Below are positions 7,373 to 16,059 of a stretch of DNA of 64,000 nucleotides, piece by piece. The stretch spans positions 62,001-126,000 of the forward strand of contig NZ_JACRTC010000001.1 in the NCBI RefSeq assembly GCF_014385095.1, written 5' to 3'. The position numbers were made by a program, and so were the translations under genes. The stretch is from Zongyangia hominis (GTDB lineage Bacteria; Bacillota; Clostridia; Oscillospirales; Ruminococcaceae). Each line of letters opens with the position of its first letter. Position 1 is the stretch's first letter. The notes beneath the pieces were generated by a model. The model was not told the DNA's origin. It was given only the letters and a program-made list of their open reading frames with translations, and ran no database searches.

Positions 7373-8041
7373 ATGTACAGAATACTGGTAGTGGACGACG
7401 AGGAACGGATTCGGCAGATGATCAAAAAATACGCCAACTTCGAGGGCCATGAGGTGGTGGAGGCCGCCGACGGTATGGAGGCGGTGCAGATCTGCCGGGA
7501 GCAGGACTTTGACATCATCGTCATGGACGTGATGATGCCTGAGCTCGACGGGTTTTCCGCCTGCCGGGAAATTCGGAGACTGAAAAATATCCCCGTGCTC
7601 ATGCTCTCCGCCCGGGGGGAGGAATATGACAAAATCCACGGATTTGAACTGGGCATCGACGACTATGTGGTCAAGCCCTTTTCCCCCAAGGAGCTGATGA
7701 TGCGTGTGGCCGCCATCGTCAAGCGCAGCGCCGGGGAGGCGCACAAGGAGACGGTGCGCTTTGAGGGGTTGACGGTGGACTTTACGGGCAGGCTTGTCTA
7801 TGTGGACGGGGAAAAGGTGGATATGTCCCCCAAGGAATATGATTTATTTTTCTACATGGTCAAAAATAGGGGCATCGCCCTGACGAGGGAAAAGCTCATC
7901 AGCGACGTGTGGGGCTACGACTTTTTCGGCGACGACCGGACGCTGGACACCCATATCAAGCTCCTGCGCAAGAGCCTGGGGCCGTACAGCAAATTTATCG
8001 CGACGCTGCGAGGGGTGGGGTACCGCTTTGAAACTGAATAA
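7373..8041 (+). CDS. OmpR/PhoB-family response regulator
   Basis: A 222-residue DNA-binding response regulator, the output half of a two-component system with the downstream kinase. The receiver domain (about 1-118) has the acidic pocket DDEE, the phosphoacceptor Asp52 in VMDVMMPELDG, and the Lys in VVKPFSPKEL. The C-terminal winged helix (about 130-222) has the OmpR pattern ending in TLDTHIKLLRKSL and LRGVGYRFE. Start chosen at 7373 (MYRILVVDDEE), preceded by GGAGGGG; a longer frame from 7277 adds non-conserved residues. Probably binds the 11-bp-periodic repeats found at three promoters in this neighbourhood, including its own. Confidence 0.92.
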   Translation: MYRILVVDDEERIRQMIKKYANFEGHEVVEAADGMEAVQICREQDFDIIVMDVMMPELDGFSACREIRRLKNIPVLMLSARGEEYDKIHGFELGIDDYVVKPFSPKELMMRVAAIVKRSAGEAHKETVRFEGLTVDFTGRLVYVDGEKVDMSPKEYDLFFYMVKNRGIALTREKLISDVWGYDFFGDDRTLDTHIKLLRKSLGPYSKFIATLRGVGYRFETE

Positions 8042-9515
8042 ACGGGGGGATAAAATCAGCATCAAATGGAAGCTCTTTTTTTATCTGGTGGTCTTTGTGG
8101 GCGTGATGCTGGTGCTGTTATGGCTGTTCCAGACCGTATTTTTGGAAAGTTTCTACAAGGCCATCAAGACCCAGAATATCAAATCCACCGCCGAAAACAT
8201 CACCACCAACATCAATAACGAGAATTTGGACACCCTGCTCTCCACCTTGGCCCAGCGCAACGATACCTGCATTCGGATTGTGGACGAGAACTTCGCCAAT
8301 CTTTACAGCTACGAGACCACCTTTGAGTGTACCATCCACAAGATGGGCGTCGGGGAGATGGAGGCCTTCCGGCAGAAGGCCCGGCAGGAGGGCGGCACCG
8401 CCTTTGAACTCATTTCTCGGGACGTGATGCAGGAGTTTCGTGGCAAGGTGGAGAAAAAAGGTTGGAATATGCCGCCGCCCGGAGGCAACATGCGGGTGGA
8501 AAACATGGTGTACGTCCGGCTGGTGGAGCGGGCCGACGGGTCCCAGGTGATGGTGATGCTCAACTCCACCATTACGCCGGTGGGCGCTACGGTGGAGACG
8601 CTGCGGATTCAGCTCATCTACGTCACCGTGATTCTGCTGGTGCTGTGCGTGGGGCTGGCGCTATTATTGTCCCGGCAGATTTCCAAGCCCATCATCCGCA
8701 TCAACCGCTCGGCCAAAGAGCTGGCCAAGGGCCAGTATGACACCACCTTCTCCGGCGGCGGCTACCGGGAGATATCGGAATTGACCGATACCCTCAACTA
8801 CGCCGCCAAGGAGCTCTCCAAGGTGGAGGGGCTGCGCCGGGAGCTCATCGCCAACATCTCCCACGACCTGCGCACGCCGTTGACCATGATCACCGGCTAT
8901 GCCGAGGTCATGCGGGACATCCCCGGCGAGAACACGCCGGAGAATGTACAGATCATCATCGACGAGGCCAAGCGCCTGACGGACCTGGTCAACGACCTGA
9001 TGGACATCTCCAAGCTCCAATCGGGGGCCATGACCCTGAGCCTGTCCGAATGCAATCTGACCGAGACGGTGCGGGACATCATGGCGCGGTATATGAAGCT
9101 GACCGAGCAGGACGGATATCACATCAAGTTTATCTGCGACGGGGAGGCCATGGTCAGCGCCGACGAGATCAAGATTTCCCAGGTGATCTATAACCTGATC
9201 AACAACGCGATTAACTACACCGGCCCCGACAAGAACGTCACCGTCTGCCAGAGCGTGCGGGACGGCTTTGTCAAGCTGGAGATCATCGACACCGGTGACG
9301 GCATTGCGCCGGAGGAGATTCCCTACATCTGGGACCGGTACTACAAGGTGGACAAAGCGCACAAGCGGGCCATGATCGGCACGGGGCTGGGGCTCTCCAT
9401 TGTGAAGAATATCTTGGACCTCCACGGCGGCGCCTACGGCGTCATCAGCACGGTGGGGCAGGGGAGCATCTTCTGGTTTGAGCTCAACACCTTGGAACCC
9501 AAAAAACTCAAATAG
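8028..9515 (+). CDS. Sensor histidine kinase
   Basis: A 495-residue membrane sensor kinase, partner of the preceding regulator. Layout: transmembrane helix 1 (about 16-37), an extracytoplasmic sensor domain of about 160 residues, transmembrane helix 2 (about 190-215), HAMP linker (SRQISKPIIRINRSAKELAKG), dimerisation/phosphotransfer domain with phospho-His279 in NISHDLRTPLT, and the ATPase domain with N-box (YNLINNAINYTG), DTGDGI and GTGLGLSI motifs. Translation appears to start at a TTG at 8028, overlapping the regulator gene by 14 bases, with GGGGTGGGG upstream. This implies translational coupling. The signal sensed is unknown. Confidence 0.92.
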   Translation: MKLNKRGDKISIKWKLFFYLVVFVGVMLVLLWLFQTVFLESFYKAIKTQNIKSTAENITTNINNENLDTLLSTLAQRNDTCIRIVDENFANLYSYETTFECTIHKMGVGEMEAFRQKARQEGGTAFELISRDVMQEFRGKVEKKGWNMPPPGGNMRVENMVYVRLVERADGSQVMVMLNSTITPVGATVETLRIQLIYVTVILLVLCVGLALLLSRQISKPIIRINRSAKELAKGQYDTTFSGGGYREISELTDTLNYAAKELSKVEGLRRELIANISHDLRTPLTMITGYAEVMRDIPGENTPENVQIIIDEAKRLTDLVNDLMDISKLQSGAMTLSLSECNLTETVRDIMARYMKLTEQDGYHIKFICDGEAMVSADEIKISQVIYNLINNAINYTGPDKNVTVCQSVRDGFVKLEIIDTGDGIAPEEIPYIWDRYYKVDKAHKRAMIGTGLGLSIVKNILDLHGGAYGVISTVGQGSIFWFELNTLEPKKLK

Positions 9516-9523
9516 CGAAGGAC

Positions 9524-9557
9524 AAGGGGCGGCCGTTTCTGACGGCCGCCCCTTTTT
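9524..9557 (+). terminator. Terminator of the two-component operon
   Basis: A perfect 13-bp GC-rich stem (9524-9536 with 9542-9554) followed by a run of T residues, nine bases after the kinase stop. Confidence 0.85.
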
Positions 9558-9611
9558 ACCGGACAAAAACCGAATGGTTCGGCGTGCAAACCGTTCGTTT
9601 TCGTTCTTATT

Positions 9612-9665
9612 TTCGGTTACTATTCATGCGGCCTTCAAACAGCCATCACATTGCCCCTTTAAACT
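9612..9665 (+). promoter_or_regulatory. Regulator-type promoter 3 in front of the VTC/CotH operon
   Basis: Four 11-base units at 9612 (TTCGGTTACTA after one base offset), 9623 (TTCATGCGGCC), 9634 (TTCAAACAGCC) and 9645 (ATCACATTGCC) are followed after four bases by TAAACT (9660-9665). The distance from the penultimate unit to the -10 is 26 bases, as at the other two copies. It predicts a short leader before the VTC gene start at 9691. Confidence 0.6.
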
Positions 9666-9690
9666 TGGGGATAGAACGAAAAGGGAAAGG

Positions 9691-10386
9691 ATGGTTGACA
9701 TGGAAGAGCCAAAATTTCGCCACGAGCTCAAGCACATGGTGAGCCAGAGCGACGCCATCGCATTGCGACAGCGTCTGCGCGCGGTGGCAAGTCCCGACAC
9801 ATACGCGGGAGGCGACGGCAGATATCTGGTGCGCAGCCTCTACTTTGACAATATCCAGGACAAGGCGCTGCGGGAAAAGATCGACGGGGTCAACCGCCGA
9901 GAAAAATTCCGCATCCGCTGCTACAATTATCAGCCCGGCCCTATCAAGGTGGAAAAAAAGAGCAAGGTGGCGGGGCTGTGCGCCAAGGAATCCGCCCTCA
10001 TCACCAGAGGCCAGTGCGAGGCGCTGCTTTCGGGGGATACCGAATGGATGCTCGAGTGCGGCAGCCCGCTGCTGGTGGAGCTTTACGCCAAAATGAAATA
10101 CCAGCAACTGCGGCCCAAAACGGTGGTGGATTACACCCGGGAGGCCTTTGTTTATGCCCCGGGCAATGTGCGCGTCACGTTGGACAGCGGGATTATGACG
10201 GGAATACACAGCACGGATTTCTTTAACCCGCGACTTCCCACCCTGCCCGCCGGCACCCAGGGCGCGCCCATCCTGGAAGTGAAATTCGACGAGTTTTTGC
10301 CCAGCGTCATCGCCGGCATGGTGCAGATGAAGCACCGGGAACCCTGCGCCTTTTCCAAATACGCCGTGTGCAGAATCTACGGTTGA
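9691..10386 (+). CDS. VTC-domain protein (polyphosphate polymerase-like)
   Basis: A 231-residue cytoplasmic protein with the VTC fold, the catalytic tunnel domain of yeast vacuolar polyphosphate polymerase. Family features are in order: FRHELKH at the start, the LVRSLYFDN strand, REKFRIRCYNY (basic tunnel residues), KVEKKSK, VRVTLDSGI and the acidic EVKFDEFLP near the end. Bacterial VTC proteins are almost always next to DUF4956 and CotH-kinase genes, as here. ATG at 9691 was chosen; an ATG three codons later (9700) is equally possible. Polyphosphate synthesis is a family inference; a role in modifying CotH substrates is also conceivable. Confidence 0.87.
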   Translation: MVDMEEPKFRHELKHMVSQSDAIALRQRLRAVASPDTYAGGDGRYLVRSLYFDNIQDKALREKIDGVNRREKFRIRCYNYQPGPIKVEKKSKVAGLCAKESALITRGQCEALLSGDTEWMLECGSPLLVELYAKMKYQQLRPKTVVDYTREAFVYAPGNVRVTLDSGIMTGIHSTDFFNPRLPTLPAGTQGAPILEVKFDEFLPSVIAGMVQMKHREPCAFSKYAVCRIYG

Positions 10387-10415
10387 TAAAACCGATATAA
10401 GGAGTCAATGAATTT

Positions 10416-11090
10416 ATGCTTACTTTTCAAGATATCTTCAAGTCCAGCTTTTTAGAGAACACCGCCTCTTTTTCCGCCCTGGACATGGTCATCGCTATGG
10501 GGCTCGCCTTTGTGCTGGGACTCTTCATCTTCTTTGTCTATAAAAAGACCTTCAAGGGCGTCATGTATTCCGCCAGCTTCGGCGTCTCCCTGATGGCCAT
10601 GACCCTCATTACCACCCTCATCATCCTGGCCGTGACCTCCAATGTGGTGCTCTCGCTGGGCATGGTGGGCGCGCTCTCCATCGTGCGCTTTCGCACCGCC
10701 ATCAAGGAGCCCATGGACATCGCCTTCCTCTTTTGGGCCATTTCGGCGGGCATCGTCACCGGCGCTGGGCTCATCCCCCTGTCGGTGCTCGGCTCTTTGT
10801 TCATCGGCATCATCTTGCTCCTCTTCGTCAACAAAAAGAGCGGGGACAGTCCCTATATCCTGGTCATCAACTGCGACGGGGACGACGCGGAAAAGGGCAC
10901 CTTGGACACCATCGGGCACAGCGTCAAACGCCACTGCATCAAGTCCAAAAGCATCTCCCCCAGCGGCATCGAGCTGACGGTGGAGGTGCGGCTCAAAGGG
11001 GCCACCACCGAGTTTGTCAACAGCGTCGCCGCCCTGCCCGGGGTGAGCAACGCGGTGCTGGTCAGCTATAACGGCGACTATATGGGATAG
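10416..11090 (+). CDS. DUF4956 membrane protein
   Basis: A 224-residue protein with about four transmembrane helices in its first 140 residues (segments around 22-42, 50-75, 78-95 and 105-137). A conserved inter-helix stretch, GMVGALSIVRFRTAIKEPMD, is typical of DUF4956, and a soluble C-terminal domain of about 80 residues with a ferredoxin-like strand-helix pattern follows. The gene sits 29 bases after the VTC gene and 12 bases before cotH in one operon. The DUF4956-VTC-CotH trio is widespread in Firmicutes and Actinobacteria, but the biochemical role of this component is not established. Confidence 0.88.
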   Translation: MLTFQDIFKSSFLENTASFSALDMVIAMGLAFVLGLFIFFVYKKTFKGVMYSASFGVSLMAMTLITTLIILAVTSNVVLSLGMVGALSIVRFRTAIKEPMDIAFLFWAISAGIVTGAGLIPLSVLGSLFIGIILLLFVNKKSGDSPYILVINCDGDDAEKGTLDTIGHSVKRHCIKSKSISPSGIELTVEVRLKGATTEFVNSVAALPGVSNAVLVSYNGDYMG

Positions 11091-11102
11091 GGTGGTGATC
11101 AA

Positions 11103-13607
11103 TTGATAACCAGCAGATTGATCGGTAAAATCACCGCCGCGTTCATGGCGGCCGCCGTGGTGTTCACCCTATTTTTCACCTACGCGCCCCAGATGATGCC
11201 CATCACCGCGGCGGCAGCGGCCCCCGCCTATGCCACCAAGCTCTTTGATAAAGACGCCTTAATGACCATCGACATTCAGGTAGAGGAGGACCAGTGGCAG
11301 GAGATGCTCGATAACGCCACGGCCGAGGAATATGTCCCCTGCGACCTTGTCATCAACGGCACCACTTTTTCCACCGTCGGGGTGCGGCCCAAGGGCAACA
11401 CCAGCCTTTCCCAGGTGGCCAGCTCCGACTCGGACCGGTACAGCTTCAAATTTGAATTCGACCACTATATCGACGGGCAGACCTGCTACGGTCTGGATAA
11501 GCTCGTCGTCAACAATCTGATTTCCGACGCCACTTATATGAAGGAGTACCTCTCCTATGACCTGATGAGTTTTATCGGCGTGGACACGCCGCTGTATGCC
11601 TTTGCGAAGATCAGCGTCAACGGCGAATACTGGGGAATTTATCTGGCCCTGGAAGCCGTCGAGGAATCCTTTGTGGAGCGGGTCTACGGCAGTCTCAATG
11701 GCAACCTCTATAAGCCCGACAGTATGGATATGGGTGGCGGAGGCATGCCGGGCGGAGACCGCGACGAGGATAAGGATGCCTTCGGCGCTTTCCAGAAAGA
11801 GGACGGCGGCCGGGAGGAAAAGGGAGACACGGAAGGGACGGGGGATACGCTCCAGACCCAGTCCCAGGCATCGGGAAGCCCGCCGGAAACCGGCGGCAAC
11901 CAGGGGGAATCCACCCAACCGTCCCCCGGAACGCCTCCGGGAAACCGGGGGGACGGAGTAGTCCCGGCGGGGGAATCGGACGATCAAAACGCGCCGCCGG
12001 GGAACTTCCCCGGCGGGGGGATGCCGAACGGCACGCCTCCCAGTGAGAGCGGCGGGCAGGAAGATAAAGCGCCGCCCGCCGCCGCTTCGCCCCAAAACGG
12101 CGGCACGTCGGAAAGTGACAGCACACTGGAAAGTGACGCCACATCCGAACATAACGATACGGACGCAAGCGGCAATACGTCCAGTCCTGCGGCAGGAGAG
12201 AGCCCGACACCTCCCAGCGGCGGACAGGGTTTCCCCGGTATGGCCGACACGGAGAAGGACGGAAACTTCGGCGGTAGAGGGGGCGCCGGCGCGGACCTTG
12301 TCTACACCGACGACGAGATCGATAGCTATTCCACCATCTTTGACAGCGCCGTTTTCGACTCCGATGAGGCCGACTACGAGCGGGTGATCGAGGCGCTTAA
12401 ACAGCTCAATGAGGGCGCGGATTTGGAAAGCGCGGTGGACGTGGACAGCACCCTGCGCTACATCGCGGCCAACGCGGTGCTCGTCAACCTGGATAGCTAC
12501 TTCGGCACCATGCTGCACAACTACTACCTCTATGAGGAGGACGGCCGGCTCTCCGTCCTGCCCTGGGACTATAACTTATCCTTCGGTGGGTTCCAATCGG
12601 GGGACGCCTCCGCCGCCGTCAACTTCCCCATCGACACCCCGGTGTCCGGCGCCACCCTCGCTGAACGGCCCCTCATCGGCAAGCTGCTGGAGGTGGAGGA
12701 GTATCAGGAGACTTACCACAGCTATCTCAGGCAGATAGTGGACGGCTACTTTTTGAACGGCACCTTTGCGAACACCATCAAAATGATCGACAGCCTCATC
12801 GGCGACTATGTCAGAACTGACCCCACCGCCTTTTATACCTACGACGAATACGTGGAGGCCACCGGGATGCTCGAGGACTTCGGACAGCTGCGGGCCCTGA
12901 GCGTGGACGGCCAGTTAAACGGCACCATCCCCTCCACCACCGACGGGCAGAAAGAAGATAGCGCATCCCTCATCGACGCCTCCTCCATCAACCTGGCCGT
13001 CATGGGGACCCAGGGCGGCATGGGAGGCGGCCGCGCAGAAATGGGCATGGGCCGCCCCGACGGGATGGGAAATGATACCGCCAGTCAGGCGGGAGAATCG
13101 TCCGGGCAGTCCGGGGAAGCAGCTGGCCAGCCCGGAGAGTCGACCGGACAGCCGGGAGAAGCAGCCGTTAAGACCGACGGCGCAACTGATCAGACCGGAG
13201 ATGTCCCCGGTCAACCGCCCGGCGGCACGGACACACCGGATGGGGAGGGCCCCTCTGGCTTCCCCGGCGGCGGACAGGATGTCCAGATGCCCGATGCGGA
13301 CACCATCGCCAAGGCGCTGGAAATCGTCGGGGAAGATGCAGACAAACTCAGCGGGGAACAAAAGGCCCGGCTTTTGGAGCTGGGGCTGAGCGAGGAACAG
13401 ATCGCCATGGTCCAGCAGATGCTTTTAGGCGGCGGCAATTTCCCCGGCGGGGGAAAGATATTGCGCACAGGCAGCATGCCAGGCGCAGGGCAGGACAGCG
13501 ATAGCGCCCTCATCGAGCTTGCGATTGCGGGGGGTGGCGCGGCGCTCCTTCTTCTTGCCACCGCCTTCGCCGCACTCAAAAAAAGGCGGCGCGATGTGCG
13601 CAGATAG
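11103..13607 (+). CDS. CotH-kinase family surface protein with low-complexity inserts
   Basis: An 834-residue secreted, membrane-anchored protein. The N-terminus (about 1-40) is a signal sequence; the CotH protein-kinase domain follows, with VGVRPKGNTSLSQV, KFEFDHYIDGQ, YGLDKLVVNN and the metal-binding aspartate in LPWDYNLSFGG. About residues 210-400 form a G/S/P/E/D-rich insert that splits the kinase domain. A second low-complexity stretch (about 635-735, with repeats such as SGQSGEAAGQPGES) precedes a helical region and a C-terminal transmembrane helix with an RRR stop. CotH-type kinases phosphorylate spore-coat or surface proteins. TTG start at 11103 behind GGTGGTG. Confidence 0.85.
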   Translation: MITSRLIGKITAAFMAAAVVFTLFFTYAPQMMPITAAAAAPAYATKLFDKDALMTIDIQVEEDQWQEMLDNATAEEYVPCDLVINGTTFSTVGVRPKGNTSLSQVASSDSDRYSFKFEFDHYIDGQTCYGLDKLVVNNLISDATYMKEYLSYDLMSFIGVDTPLYAFAKISVNGEYWGIYLALEAVEESFVERVYGSLNGNLYKPDSMDMGGGGMPGGDRDEDKDAFGAFQKEDGGREEKGDTEGTGDTLQTQSQASGSPPETGGNQGESTQPSPGTPPGNRGDGVVPAGESDDQNAPPGNFPGGGMPNGTPPSESGGQEDKAPPAAASPQNGGTSESDSTLESDATSEHNDTDASGNTSSPAAGESPTPPSGGQGFPGMADTEKDGNFGGRGGAGADLVYTDDEIDSYSTIFDSAVFDSDEADYERVIEALKQLNEGADLESAVDVDSTLRYIAANAVLVNLDSYFGTMLHNYYLYEEDGRLSVLPWDYNLSFGGFQSGDASAAVNFPIDTPVSGATLAERPLIGKLLEVEEYQETYHSYLRQIVDGYFLNGTFANTIKMIDSLIGDYVRTDPTAFYTYDEYVEATGMLEDFGQLRALSVDGQLNGTIPSTTDGQKEDSASLIDASSINLAVMGTQGGMGGGRAEMGMGRPDGMGNDTASQAGESSGQSGEAAGQPGESTGQPGEAAVKTDGATDQTGDVPGQPPGGTDTPDGEGPSGFPGGGQDVQMPDADTIAKALEIVGEDADKLSGEQKARLLELGLSEEQIAMVQQMLLGGGNFPGGGKILRTGSMPGAGQDSDSALIELAIAGGGAALLLLATAFAALKKRRRDVRR

Positions 13608-14101
13608 ATGACTTTATTCATCACGGACTCCAGAGCCCGGAGTCCGTTTGATCATTTTCCATGGAAAGGGGTGATTTTTATAAGACAACTTGGGATGCCT
13701 TGTAAGCTTTACCCTTACCGCGGCATCCTGTGCACTGCTTTGCGAAAATGACCGTGTTCTTGAGGCGGCCATGGAAAGCCATTGGCCCGTCCAAGCAGGC
13801 GGATATCGGGACAATGGCTTTCGCCCATTGTCCGCGAGCGCCGGTATGACCGGCGCTAAGAAAAAAGTGAAACCATCCGGCAAAATATTGAAAACTAACT
13901 AACCATCCCTACAAGGGGAAAACCCCAAAAAAGCGCCGCGCTCTCAAAGAACGCGGCGCTTTTTTCGATTGAATGGCGCTATACGGGGCGGCCTTCCCAA
14001 GGCCGCCCCGTATAGCTGGCGTTGGGATCGATAGAAAAGGGAGAGGAGCCTATTTCAAAACGCCATGCCCGTTATCCGATTGCGTGCATTGCGCTATCTA
14101 C
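13608..14101. other. Gene-free region rich in hairpins
   Basis: Contains at least five inverted repeats: 13623-13647 (9 bp, likely the cotH terminator), 13809-13833 (9 bp), 13837-13857 (9 bp, 3-base loop), 13927-13965 (14 bp with A and T runs, a bidirectional terminator) and 13978-14016 (18-bp perfect stem with a CCC loop and no T-run). A 70-codon frame at 13690-13902 lacks a ribosome site and resembles nothing known. Confidence 0.6.
13927..13965. terminator. Bidirectional terminator
   Basis: A 14-base stem with six A residues on the left and six T residues on the right (13927-13940 with 13952-13965). It can end both the cotH-side transcripts and the minus-strand YdcF-like gene. Confidence 0.75.
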
Positions 14102-14875
14102 TCAGAGAGCCTCCAATACCAGCTCCCCGATGGCGAAGACCTCCCGCAGCCAGTAGCAGGGAAGGAGCCCCCAAGGGGGAAGGGAGGAGAGCCCGCTGGG
14201 GGAAAGCCCCGCCTCCCGGGCCCGGTAGAGGGAGCGGAACATGTGGAAATCGTCGGTGACAACGGCCACCTGGGTGGAAAGCCCCTCCCGCCGGATGAGC
14301 CTGGCGCTGTATGCCAAGTTTTCCTGGGTATCGGAAGAATCCGCTTCTTGATAAATTCGCGCCGGGTCGACGCCCCGCCCGATTAGGTATTGGGCCATCA
14401 CGTGGGCCTCGGTATAGTCCTCGTTGGGGCCCTGCCCGCCGGACACCACGCAGACGGCGTCGGGGTGGTCCTGAAGATAGGAAAGGGCCCGGTCCAGCCG
14501 TCCCTGGAGCATCCTGGAGGGGGAGTCGCCCCGCACAAGGCAGCCGAGGACGACAACGGTCTGGGCTTCGTTGGGGGGAGTTAAGTAGGCGGCGTGGATC
14601 ATCATGGCGATGACGCCGAGGACGCAGATGCATCCTGCCCCGCACAGGATGGCCGCCGCGTCAAAGAGCCGCCGGGTCCACCGCCCTCGGGACGAGCGAT
14701 GCCAAGCGGCAATTTTCTCCCAGAAAAACATAAGTCCCAGCAGGAGTGCCCCCGCCGGGAACAGTAAAATCGCGCCGATATTGAAAATGCCGTAAATGAG
14801 CATGGGAATCAGGGAAAAAACGAGGCAGAAAGCGCCCAATACGCCTATAACGCCCCGAAGGATTTTGGAAAACAT
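14102..14875 (-). CDS. YdcF-family (DUF218) membrane protein
   Basis: A 257-residue protein with three to four N-terminal transmembrane segments (about 5-25, 30-50 and 70-92). A DUF218 domain follows: VVVLGCLV strand, GRLDRALSYL helix, VVSGGQGPNEDYTEA and VTDDFHMFRSLYRA. DUF218/SanA/YdcF proteins are linked to cell envelope integrity, and some bind S-adenosylmethionine. The domain probably faces outward after the last helix. It lies 16 bases downstream of another membrane protein gene on the same strand and is probably co-transcribed with it. Exact activity is unknown. Confidence 0.85.
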   Translation of the reverse strand: MFSKILRGVIGVLGAFCLVFSLIPMLIYGIFNIGAILLFPAGALLLGLMFFWEKIAAWHRSSRGRWTRRLFDAAAILCGAGCICVLGVIAMMIHAAYLTPPNEAQTVVVLGCLVRGDSPSRMLQGRLDRALSYLQDHPDAVCVVSGGQGPNEDYTEAHVMAQYLIGRGVDPARIYQEADSSDTQENLAYSARLIRREGLSTQVAVVTDDFHMFRSLYRAREAGLSPSGLSSLPPWGLLPCYWLREVFAIGELVLEAL

Positions 14876-14891
14876 AGGGGACTCCTTTCCC

Positions 14892-15230
14892 TCACTTGAG
14901 CAGCAGCATCTGCAGAAATACCCAGCATAGCCCCGCGTCGGCCAGAATCAGGACCAACAGATAGAGGGCTTTTCGCCAGAAGCCCAGCAGCCGCTCCTTG
15001 AGGATGACCTGGGCAATGAGACAGATGACAAAAACCACGGCGAAATAAATATAAGAAAAATCGTTGGCGCTCACCCCCGGCACCACTGAGGTGGTGAGGG
15101 AGTCGCCGAAGTTGGGGGCTAAGACATAGGTAAATAGCGGATAATAGAGGGCGAAGAGGATGGGCGGAATCCACAGGGGCATGGAGAGGGATAAAAAGCC
15201 GCGCAGACGCGATTCCTTTTCGATGCGCAT
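14892..15230 (-). CDS. Small membrane protein of unknown function
   Basis: A 112-residue protein with three predicted transmembrane helices (about residues 17-37, 58-76 and 88-109) and a basic N-terminus (MRIEKESRLRG). No family was recognised. It is the first gene of a two-gene minus-strand unit with the YdcF-like gene (16-base gap), so an envelope-related role alongside that protein is possible, but nothing in the sequence shows an activity. Confidence 0.65.
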   Translation of the reverse strand: MRIEKESRLRGFLSLSMPLWIPPILFALYYPLFTYVLAPNFGDSLTTSVVPGVSANDFSYIYFAVVFVICLIAQVILKERLLGFWRKALYLLVLILADAGLCWVFLQMLLLK

Positions 15231-15350
15231 AGTTCCACCGCCTTCTTTGCAGTTATGGAATCTCTCTTATTATATATGCCCACTTGCGCGCCGTTTTTTC
15301 AAAGCGTTGAGCGGCGAACAGCGCGAAAGAGCCGATGTCCTAACGATTCT

Positions 15351-15379
15351 ATTATAACAACTGACAAAAGAAAACGCAA
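15351..15379 (-). promoter_or_regulatory. Possible promoter of the small membrane protein / YdcF unit
   Basis: On the minus strand TTGCGT (15379-15374) and a consensus TATAAT (15356-15351) are 17 bases apart, about 120 bases before the gene start. The remainder of the 312-base divergent region (15231-15542) is AT-rich, with a short direct repeat CATAGAAT around 15430-15455 and no gene. Confidence 0.45.
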
Positions 15380-15542
15380 TTTGACATTCTGCTTAAAACT
15401 CAACCAGCAATTCTGTCAAAAAGATGTTCATAGAATTGTTACAAATGTCATAGAATGTGGAAGAATCAAGCATATCTTTGCCCTTACCGGCAAGGATAAC
15501 CATAGGAATATCAGGCGCTCAGAAGCGCTTAGAGGAGGATCT

Positions 15543-16022
15543 ATGATGAAAAAACAATTTCGTTGGGGCCCATTTTTGGTGTTCGTGCTCCTTACCCTGG
15601 GCATCGGCACCGCCGTCGGTATGATCACCAACCCCGCCCAGGCCTATGGAGAATTCGTCCAGCCGCCGCTTTCGCCGCCCAACTGGGTCTTTCCTGTGGC
15701 GTGGACCATCCTGTACTTGCTCTTGGCGCTGGCCGCTACCCTGGTCTATTGCTCCGACGCGCCGCGGGAACAAAAGCGTAACGCCCTGATCTGGTACGGC
15801 ATCAATTTACTGCTCAACTTCTCCTGGACACCGGTTTTCTTCGGCCTCAGACAGCCGCTGACCGCCTTTGTCATCCTGGTGCTGCTTCTCATTGTCACCG
15901 TGGTGCTCCTCGTCTCCTTCTACCGTATCCGCCCAGCGGCCGGTTATCTGCTGATTCCCTATCTCGCTTGGCTGCTCTTTGCGGGATATCTCAACTTTGG
16001 CATTTATCTGCTCAACCGATAA
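15543..16022 (+). CDS. tspO: TspO/MBR family protein
   Basis: A 159-residue integral membrane protein with five transmembrane helices, the tryptophan-rich sensory protein family. The hallmark segment PPLSPPNWVFPVAWTILYLL is followed by the LLNFSWTPVFFGLRQP loop and the final PYLAWLLFAGYLNFGIYLLN helix. Members bind porphyrins and other tetrapyrroles and are tied to stress or tetrapyrrole regulation. It could be relevant here because a cobalamin pathway lies 16 kb away, though no direct link is visible. Start at 15543 follows GAGGAGG by four bases. Single gene with its own terminator. Confidence 0.92.
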   Translation: MMKKQFRWGPFLVFVLLTLGIGTAVGMITNPAQAYGEFVQPPLSPPNWVFPVAWTILYLLLALAATLVYCSDAPREQKRNALIWYGINLLLNFSWTPVFFGLRQPLTAFVILVLLLIVTVVLLVSFYRIRPAAGYLLIPYLAWLLFAGYLNFGIYLLNR

Positions 16023-16026
16023 AAGG

Positions 16027-16059
16027 AAAGACCCCGGAAAGAAAGCTCCGGGGTCTTTT
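16027..16059 (+). terminator. Terminator of tspO
   Basis: A perfect 12-bp stem (16027-16038 with 16047-16058) and T-run immediately after the tspO stop. Confidence 0.85.

Noticed and set aside
11259-12518. A 419-codon minus-strand frame opposite cotH
   Set aside because: No domain resemblance and overlaps conserved CotH motifs on the other strand.
13690-13902. Possible 70-residue protein in the hairpin-rich gap
   Set aside because: No ribosome site, no family likeness, and it runs across two hairpins.
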